Assembly: GCA_037975125.1 (NCBI GenBank)
Contig: CM075858.1
Span: forward strand, 69,030,542-69,094,541
Direction of reading: 5' to 3'
Source of the DNA: Latrodectus hesperus
Lineage: Eukaryota; Arthropoda; Arachnida; Araneae; Theridiidae
DNA: 64,000 nucleotides
Positions 56,325 through 64,000 of the stretch are shown here, piece by piece (the first letter of the stretch is position 1; every line of letters begins with the position of its first letter). The notes under the pieces are model-generated. The model did no database searches. It saw only the letters and a program-made list of their open reading frames with translations, and was not told the DNA's origin. The position numbers and the translations under genes are program-made.

Positions 56325-56610
56325 TATTTGGTTTACACGTAGTACTTATTTGCATTTCTTGCAGGTTTGGATCTGGATTTAATTTTAATTACTATAAATT
56401 AAATGCATTTTACCAATATAGGATTTAATATTATATTTTGATTTCTTTTATTCTGGTTTGATATTTTAGTATGGCTTTGGGGTGTATTGGCTTTTTTAAG
56501 ACTATGTTTTGGGCTAATGAAGAAAAAGCATACTTTGAACCAATGTGGTCAACACCCCCTGAAGAAGCTGGCCAAATTGGTACTTCGTTCCATTTTCTTT
56601 TATTATTTTT
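56325..56610 (+). repeat. right inverted arm
   Basis: The plus strand reads MALGCIGFFKTMFWANEEKA then YFEPMWSTPPEEAGQIG, the counterpart of the left-arm protein without the stop after KTM. Upstream in this arm the hydrophobic part is broken by stops and frame changes. Together the arms suggest one ancestral coding segment, but no family was recognised. Confidence 0.55.
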
Positions 56611-56753
56611 TCTTAGAAACGTTAAACTATATATCTAACATTTTCCATCTGTTTACTATATTTCGTATTTTCAATGTACTATTCTCCATCTAGTATTTTA
56701 TAATTATTCTCAATTTTGTTTTTGACTAATTTGATAAAAAAATTTACTATTAT

Positions 56754-56890
<137 letters not shown>

Positions 56891-58004
56891 GGAATATCGT
56901 AAATATATATCTAACTAACTGCATTTGTGGTGTTAAAATCATATATTGTAAGTAGTTCGTGTAGATTTTTTCCACATATAAAAACATATTTATTAGAGCT
57001 TTTGCAATAAAATGTAATTGCTATCTTTAAATATTAATATCATAAGATATTTTTGCAAGGAATGATCATGGCTAAGAATTGCTTAAGGAAATAGGCATTC
57101 TAAGTGAAAAGTGTTTATTAATTTATGTTTAGAATAATATCTTAGGCGAAATAATATTTTGGTTGTTTTGACATACAGGCAATCGTAACTGAAAACAAAA
57201 AAAAAAAAGAAACAGTCTTTAATTATGAATGCCAAGAGCTTTTACATGAGAGCTTTAGGGAAAATTATTTATTTTTTCATGATTTTCAACAAAAACCTAA
57301 TGTTGTTATTGGAAATTTTACTTCAGGAGTTTTCAATCGTGGATTCAGATTTTATTTGTTCATAAGATGTATTGGATGAATAAAGGATTAAAAATAATGA
57401 ATGAAAATAAAAATTAACTTCCAGAAATAGCGAACAAGAAGAAAATAACATATTGTTGCGACTATCTACAGTGAAAGAATTAAAAGATTGAAGTAATTTT
57501 TGAGAAAAACAACAGAGAAATTTTTTCTTAAATTGCAAAAAACTAAATTTGAATTTTTAAAAAAAAAATCTTCAGAGTGTTACTTTCCCTGACTTTTCCT
57601 CAGTAAACTGTAAGAAAGAAAGGATAGTTTTTAAGGGAGAATTATATCTTGCGTGTGTTTTCTTATGTAGTATATTTTATAAATAAACTTAATAGTATTT
57701 TATTTATAAAAATATTTGTTATTTGGTAAACAAATAATTTTAAGCTCTAAACTCTTATTTTTCTGTTTTAGGATATTTTATGATTTTAATAACTACTATA
57801 TTTGTCTTTATTAAAGTATGAGCACTTGAACTTCAATATACCTGACTTCAGATTCAAAACAGAAACCAAACAATACTTTTAATTTTCCGTGAAAATATTC
57901 AAATTCTGCTCAAAGAGGTAAATATGCTGTAGGTGACATTTCTGTAAGTAACACATCAGTCATGGTGTGGTTAAGGTGATCTTACTCTACTACATTAACA
58001 GGCG
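56891..58004. other. AT-rich DNA, no gene seen
   Basis: Nothing recognisable on either strand. Confidence 0.55.
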
Positions 58005-58215
58005 TCGCCGTTCGAGTGGAAGATCAACAAGAGCATCGTCCACACTATAAATGGGCACTCGGTTCTGGACACACGAAATGACCACTCGAGCTCTCTCTTT
58101 CTAACAAGTAGGAATCGATTTTTCGTTCCAATATATACGAAGTAGGTTGACATATCGAGAGATGTATCCCAAAGTGACCCCTTTCCTCACAGTTTAATTT
58201 CCTCTGAAAAGGATG
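58005..58215 (-). repeat. dispersed repeat, copy 2 (inverted)
   Basis: The reverse complement matches 13085-13290. It shares AATCGATT, GAGTGGTCATTT / AAGTGGTCATTT, TGTCCAGAAC and CTCTTGTTGATCTTCCACTC. A 60-codon minus frame lies over it, but in a different frame from the one open in copy 1. Confidence 0.65.
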
Positions 58216-59043
58216 CATTTCTTGCAAAAGTCTCGGGAGTGACAGTTTTGATGTGTTCGCGTATTGGAGGCCACTTCATCATGAATTTATAACTGAGTTA
58301 TAACACATGTTGAATTAAGTGGCCATCAATGAGACTGACTGTGTCAATTAAGAATTTATGACCGAAATACTAAAAATGTAATTAAATTAAGTGCTGTCAC
58401 ATCCTTATGGACAAGATTAATTTCTGAAGAGGTATTTATTAAAAATAAATTCTTGATATCACAAAATATATACAGGAAATTTTATAATTGATAACCTAAA
58501 GTTTATTCACAATATTTTAAAACATCATTCAATTCTAGTTTAACATAACTGTAGCAATAATTAAAACAGAAACAAAAAATTTTCATAAAAGAAAATTTTA
58601 GCTTAAATATTATACTTCCGCTTTATAGATAAAAATTATTTTTTTAATTTATTAAGAAAATGGAATTGAATAACAGTTAATAACAGGATACAAAACAACA
58701 AGTAATAAAGATGCCAATAATACTAAAACTAATACTGATAAAATAAATACTCTGATAATAATAGTAATAATACAATGTATTAAATGCAAAAGAGCTTAAT
58801 AAAATTTCTTACACAAATGCTTGACAAGTTCATGTAATTATGCTAAAAATATCACATATAAAGGTGGTAGTAATTTAAGATTCATCCAAAGTTCTGTTCT
58901 TTTAGGAAACTATAAGCAGCCTAACCACTTTAAAAATAACCAACACAAAATAATGTTGTGTTACTCATTTGTGGGCAAAATTGTATTTGTCTTCTTTATT
59001 TCAAGTAAGCCAGAATGTTTGCAGCTTTAAATTTAACTTTACA
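58216..59043. other. AT-rich DNA, no gene seen
   Basis: Nothing recognisable; ends at the TA target of the following mariner. Confidence 0.55.
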
Positions 59044-59045
59044 TA

Positions 59046-59262
59046 CGAGGGTAAGTTGAAAAATAAGTTTCCCCTGTCGACTGTGGTCAGAGTTGTGTAT
59101 GAAAGTCAAAAAATAGAATGAGACATTAAAGATATGACATACCTTTATTTTTCCACATAGGTACCAAGTACATTGAGACATTTGTCATATCGCTTAATAA
59201 GCTTCAAAAAGCCCTCCAGGAAAAAATCAGGGCTTTAAATATGGAAGAAGCGTTGAACGGCT
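59046..59262 (-). repeat. left inverted arm = copy of the transposase 3' end
   Basis: Read on the minus strand, it encodes the transposase C-terminus (SPDFFLEGFLKLIKRYDKC, stop after GTYVEK). It keeps the frame through GGCTTTTTGAAGCTT, whereas the right arm has lost one G there. Confidence 0.88.
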
Positions 59263-59403
59263 ATGGGCGAAAGGCGACACAGCAGGAAAACGCGCAAGTC
59301 ACCGATACACCATTGGGTAGAGGTCGCTGCAAATCAAGCAGATGGCGCTGTTGCTGTGCCTGCGCAAAGCGGATACCAGCCTCTCATTTGAGCCCCGGTA
59401 GGT

Positions 59404-60490
59404 ATGGAGAGAAGGTGCGTTTTGAATTCGTGGTCAAAGGAGGAAGTGAGAGCGGCTATCCGCTGTGAATGGGCACGTGGAATATCAGGAACAGAAATTC
59501 ATAACCACCTCGTGGAAGTCTATGGGCCAGGTGTGATGTCGAAGCAAATGTTGCGGAGATGGTGTCGCAAATTCAGTGATGGACATCAGCAAGTGGAGGA
59601 CATACCGAGAGCTGGACGGACGCGCATGGCCACTACAGATGCAAATGTCAGGAAGATGGATGACATGATTAGAGCGATCGCGATTCGAACCGGCGTATCA
59701 CCATCGATGAAGTAGCGGAAGAACTTGGAATCTCACATGAGTGAGCTCAAAACATCATCCACGACATTCTGCGATACAGAAAAGTGTCAGCACGATGGGT
59801 GCCCCGACAATTGACCTCGACACACAAGGAACAACGCATGGCGGTCAGCCTGGAAAATCTCGTGCGTTACCATGAAGATGGCAATGACTTTCTGTTTCGG
59901 ATTGTGACGGGGGATGAATCGTGGGTCCACCATTTCACGCCAGAATCGAAGGCCGCATCTATGGAGTGGAAACATCCATCATCACCTGTCCGAAAGAAGT
60001 TCAAGACAACTCCTTCTGCAGGTAAAGTGCTCCTCACAGTTTTCTGGGACGCCCAAGGAGTTTTGTTGCTGTACTTTTTGGAGGTTGGAACCATCAATGC
60101 TACGCGCTACTGTGACACCCTGTCGAAATTGAAAGAGGCGATTCGGAAAAAGCGGCCTGGCGTTCTCACATCTGGCGTTCTGCTGTTGGAAGACAATGCC
60201 AGACCACATTCGGCGACGGCAACGCAAAACCATATTGCAACTCTTGGTTGGGAGCGCTTACACCATCTGCTATACAGTCCTGATCTCGCACCAAGCGACT
60301 TCAATCTGTTTCCTGCTTTGAAGAAAAATCTCGGGGGAAAGCGCTTTGGAAGCAATACTGAAGTGAAACAAGCCGTTCAACGCTTCTTCCGTATGCAAAG
60401 CCCTGATTTTTTCCTTGAGGGCTTTTTAAGCTTATTAAGCGATATGACAAATATCTCATTGTACTTGGTACCTATGGGGAAAAATAAAGG
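59404..60490 (+). pseudogene. mariner DD34D transposase (three breaks)
   Basis: The N-terminal part, 59404-59715, has two helix-turn-helix modules (RAAIRCEWARGISGTEIH and a later VRKMDDMI). The frame then shifts near 59700, and an in-frame TGA interrupts the continuation (EELGISHE, stop, AQNIIHDIL). The catalytic part, 59784-60506, has VTGDESWVHH (first Asp), LLLEDNARPHSA (second) and SPDLAPSDFNLF (third). There are 34 residues between the last two, so DD34D. Near 60425 a one-base deletion diverts the frame; the true C-terminus is still readable in another frame to about 60490. These breaks make it non-functional, though every catalytic Asp survives. The upstream frame at 59241-59468 is a shadow. 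Confidence 0.9.
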
Positions 60491-60586
60491 TACTTCATAT
60501 CTTTAATGTCTCATTCTATTTTTTGACTTTCATACACAACTCTGACCACAGTCGACAGGGGAAACTTATTTTTCAACTTACCCTCG
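60371..60586 (+). repeat. right inverted arm of the mariner
   Basis: One base shorter than the left arm because of the deletion in the C-terminal codons. It includes the 3' untranslated end and the terminus. Confidence 0.9.
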
Positions 60587-60588
60587 TA

Positions 60589-63500
60589 GATTTTTATGTT
60601 AGGAATCTAAATGATGTGTTTCAGTTAAATATACTGATGAAAAGAACCCTGAATATAATGTTGAAAGTGATGAACACCTAACAAATTGATAAAAAAAGTA
60701 GTAACATCAAAAATACATATTTTTAAATATAGTTGTTTAAATCTGCTTATTGAAATCCAATATAATATAAAACTTAATTAATGATAGATAGGTGAAAGGA
60801 ATGGTATGATATTCGTATAAAAATACAAAAATTTACTTTAAAATATAACTATTTTAGTCTATATATTAAAGAATAATGTAATGTAAAATACCATATTGTT
60901 TAAACTAGTGCTTAAGGATTAATCATTTCTCTTTATTTGGAGCAAAAAATGAAAAGAAAATTTTCTTAAAACGGTAAAAGTTTCTGAAATTATGTGAATA
61001 GAGCTTTTACTTATTTACTTTACTGAGCCGCATAGTAGACATCGTAACACTGCTGTAAAGCTGTCTCACATGCATAGTGCATTCTTTCATGGTTGTGCGC
61101 TATATTCACATGTCGCAAAGCTAGTAAACCTGGAAAATCTCAAATCTATTTTGCTGACTCACATGCAGAACCAATTCCTTTTGTTCTGAAAAATGTTGTC
61201 CCCTGTTTCATTATTGCGAAGGAACTTTATATGATATCATATATATAACAGTAAATAGATTAACGTAATCTACTTTTCCATGATTATATTTAATCACTAC
61301 AATCTGAACTCCTCATTTCTGATTCCATAGAAATTTAAGCCTGAATCTATGAAAGATGTGTGTGTTGAGGAAAAATGCTTGCAGGAAATAATTAAATTCA
61401 GATAGTGTTAGCTCAGCAGTGAGTGAAATGGGGTAAGATTCTTAAATTTCGCTAGTAAAAATGTTAAAATGTAGATTATGATATCATAACGTGATTTATT
61501 ATATTGATATGGATAAAGTAAATTCATTTCAGCTTATTTTTACCATTTACAGCAATGCATTCTAGACTACATGCGAAAATATATTCTATGGTAAGACTTA
61601 CATCAAAGTCATTATTAGACAATGATTGTAAAATTCAACTTTATAGATAAAGCTTGTTATGAGAAGGAAAAATTAAGACTAGGAATTTTGACTTAAACTG
61701 AATATTTGCTAAGTTAGATTTCAACATAAATGATTTAATTTTTTTTATTTAAGTTCAAAATAAAATATTAATTCTAATAACAATTTAGTAGAATGAAAAT
61801 ATATTATTATTGTAATTTATAACGTGAAGTATTTTAATTAGTATCAATGTTTCGAATAAAAATCAGAAATGTTTTTAAATTAACATTTCTATTTTAAATG
61901 CTTAATTAACTTTATTATATAAAAAAAGTAAGCAATAATTGAAAATAAATCAAAATAATCACACTCTTGGTTATTTTCCAAGTATTTCTGCATAAGTAGT
62001 AAATAACAAACATCAGCAAATTTAATATTAGCAATAAACTAGCAATTTTTTATGTAGTTAAAATTCTCTCCAACAATAGTTTTTTTTCCTCAAAATTAAG
62101 CTGCTTTTTATCAAAAACATTTTAGCAAAGAACATTCTTAGAACGAAATACTTCTACAGTTTTTTTCCCATTTTTACTTCATTTCAATAAAACTGTCGTA
62201 TAATACCTCCTTAAAAAATTATTATTTTTTTATAAAAAGTAAAAGATTAATTCCTAATATAAACAAAAACTCGAATGACAATGAATTCTTTTGTTTTCCT
62301 AAAACTAGGAAATAGCATATTTTTATAAATTGATACAAGAAATGTATAAGATAAAAAAAATAAGCAAATACTTTTCATTCGGTAAAACTAAGATATCGAC
62401 TAAGAATGAGAATTATTGCTCAAAAAATGAAGAGAATTGAAAACATCGAGCATTACAAACTGTCATATTCCAGGAATTTACATAAAGAATTCTTAACGAC
62501 AACAAATAAAAGATTGTATTAGCCTATTTTTATAATAAATTTAATTGCAGTTATATTCATCGCAAATTTCTTCAAATTTTATGCCATTTTGTATTCTCCA
62601 GATAAATAATTTTCAAATAAACTTGTAATGGTTTCTTTTGCAGAAAAAAATGCGCCTGTTTTATCCATCATAGTTATTATATAAAAATATTCTTTACAAA
62701 AATTTTCCATGCCTTAGACTCAGTTTATTTGTATAGGAACACAAAGTAGATTTGACAATAATTTTGAATATAGTAGAAATAATTTCGTTTCTCATAGAAT
62801 TTTGATGATTATGTTTTTAAAAAGTTATCATCTTGTATTACAGTAGTTTAAACTATATACATGATGTCCTAAAATTAGTGTTAAAGTAAAACTAACTCAT
62901 ACTAATTGAAAATAGTATATTAAAAAAGTAGTTGAATGTCTATTACATTAGATTTTTGTTTCATAATCATTAATTTTAAGGAATTAAACGAATTATTTTC
63001 TAAAATTTATCCTTGGTTAAATTAAATTTGATTGAAACTATTTTAATCATGAAACTTTTCTATTGCGGAAATTAATTAAAAATACACAATAAAATAATAA
63101 ACAAATTTCAGAAATGGAAAAATTTTAGTTGCTTGAGCAATATTATTAAGAATTAGTATGAATTCCTTCTTAAAAATTTCTTAAATAAAATTAATTTGTT
63201 TAGATTTGTGTTAATTATAATTTTACTGCTTTTCTTATACAACAAAGAACGCAATCATATCATATAGTAGTCAAATTTCTGATACATAAGTTTCTTTAAA
63301 TATTTATGTTGAGGAATAGGAATATAAAATTATTGTATTTTATATTAGATTCAGTTTGAATTTATTTTAAAGCTTTTTTTTTTATCACAATAGGGATTTT
63401 TGTTGCAATATAAGTAAAGTCTTCATTTGCAGCAATAGTTTAATTTCTTAAGCAAAATTTGGAAAATAGGATTACATTTTCTTTGTAATAATTTTTATCA

Positions 63501-64000
63501 GATAAATTAACTTAATAACTTCCTCTTTTTATTGAATTGTTATAATTATAATCCTAAGGCTTTTTTTTAAATGTAATATCATTTTATTCTAAAATTCTAA
63601 TTTTTAAAGTAAATAACACAGAAGGAGTAGGAGATATTATTTTGTTTTGATTATCTTGACTTGACTTAGATTAATTTTTAAGTTATTTCATTAAAATACA
63701 TTTCAATATGAATGAAAAACTTCTGTGGCTGCAGTAATATGTCAAATTTTATATCATCATATTGATAAAAAAATTAATTGTTTTTCAAAAAATTTTTCTA
63801 TCTCAATATTTCAAATCTTCAAGACTTTTAACGAATATTAATTATAATTTTAAAGACTCCTTTTTACCATTTAGCATGTTTAAACAGGATTAAATTTTAT
63901 TTATCTTTTTTCTTCCTTGTTTCATATAATCAAAATTTACTTTTTAATCTAGTTATATTAATAATTTCGATTAAAATTTAATTGGAGTTTAAAATAATGG
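60589..64000. other. AT-rich DNA, no gene seen
   Basis: No coherent coding, transposon end or tRNA box was recognised. A slightly more complex patch at about 61020-61210 could not be assigned. Confidence 0.5.

Larger units (their letters stand above)
55190..56610. mobile_element. inverted-repeat structure enclosing a decayed RT
   Basis: The left arm 55190-55490 matches the inverted right arm 56325-56610 over about 290 bp at roughly 80-85% identity, with small gaps. Shared landmarks: CCAATACACCCCAAAG, AAATCCAGA(C/T)C(T/C)AAACCTGC, GCAAGAAATGCAAATAAGTA. The 830-bp interior holds a plus-strand reverse transcriptase fragment. Penelope-like elements can be flanked by inverted terminal repeats, so this may be one; a chance nesting is the alternative. 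Confidence 0.6.
59046..60586 (+). mobile_element. DD34D mariner transposon with 217-bp inverted arms
   Basis: Ends CGAGGGTAAGTTGAAAAATA and its inverse, flanked by TA at 59044-59045 and 60587-60588; total 1541 bp. The left arm 59046-59262 and right arm 60371-60586 are about 95% identical inverted copies. Typical mariner ends are about 30 bp; these arms reach into the transposase coding region. The gene inside is broken. Confidence 0.92.

Noticed and set aside
56550..56590. CTGAAGA in the right arm as a hammerhead ribozyme core (Penelope-like elements can carry one)
   Set aside because: No GAAA element or stems at the needed spacing, and the left arm lacks the motif.

Overview
The window is eukaryotic, very AT-rich and almost free of genes. 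It has long dinucleotide microsatellites, tRNA-derived SINEs, non-LTR retrotransposons with RNase H, several Tc1/mariner transposons and a decayed Ty3/gypsy element. This mix, and the look of the LINE zinc-knuckle proteins and SINEs, suggests an arthropod and most likely a spider or other arachnid. That assignment is inference. No host protein-coding gene could be identified with confidence; two weak host-exon-like segments are noted (3776-3877 and 29935-30070, both minus).

Layout. 1-5.7 kb: AT-rich DNA with TA/TG microsatellites. 5.7-9.2 kb: minus-strand Ty3/gypsy remnant (gag, protease, RT, RNase H, integrase) with many frame breaks. 9.4-10.1 kb: LINE C-terminal scrap followed by a SINE. 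10.1-19.7 kb: AT-rich DNA, one minus SINE, a dispersed repeat and microsatellites. 19.7-21.3 kb: decayed 5' end of a LINE with three zinc knuckles. 22.6-35.5 kb: the main feature, a nest of elements inside an (AT)n tract. A DD41D Tc1/mariner transposon with an intact 359-residue transposase (22666-34542) carries a 9.9-kb LINE in its right terminal inverted repeat (24455-34381), bounded by a 17-bp target duplication. The LINE's ORF2 is itself split by a 2.06-kb non-LINE segment, bounded by a 316-bp direct duplication of ORF2. A second, deleted DD41D-type element (34651-35420) lies across the next (AT)n block.

35.5-64 kb: AT-rich DNA with SINEs, two DD34D mariners whose roughly 200-bp inverted arms include the 3' end of their own transposase gene (42790-43497; 59046-60586), a 1.4-kb inverted-repeat structure enclosing a decayed reverse transcriptase (55190-56610), and an inverted second copy of the repeat at 13.1 kb.

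The coding sequences serve transposition, not a host pathway. Only the DD41D transposase and the LINE ORF1 read through without a break; the LINE ORF2 would be open but for the insertion. Order of events at the nest: (AT)n tract, DD41D insertion, LINE insertion, then the ORF2 duplication and insert (or an assembly error that mimics it).
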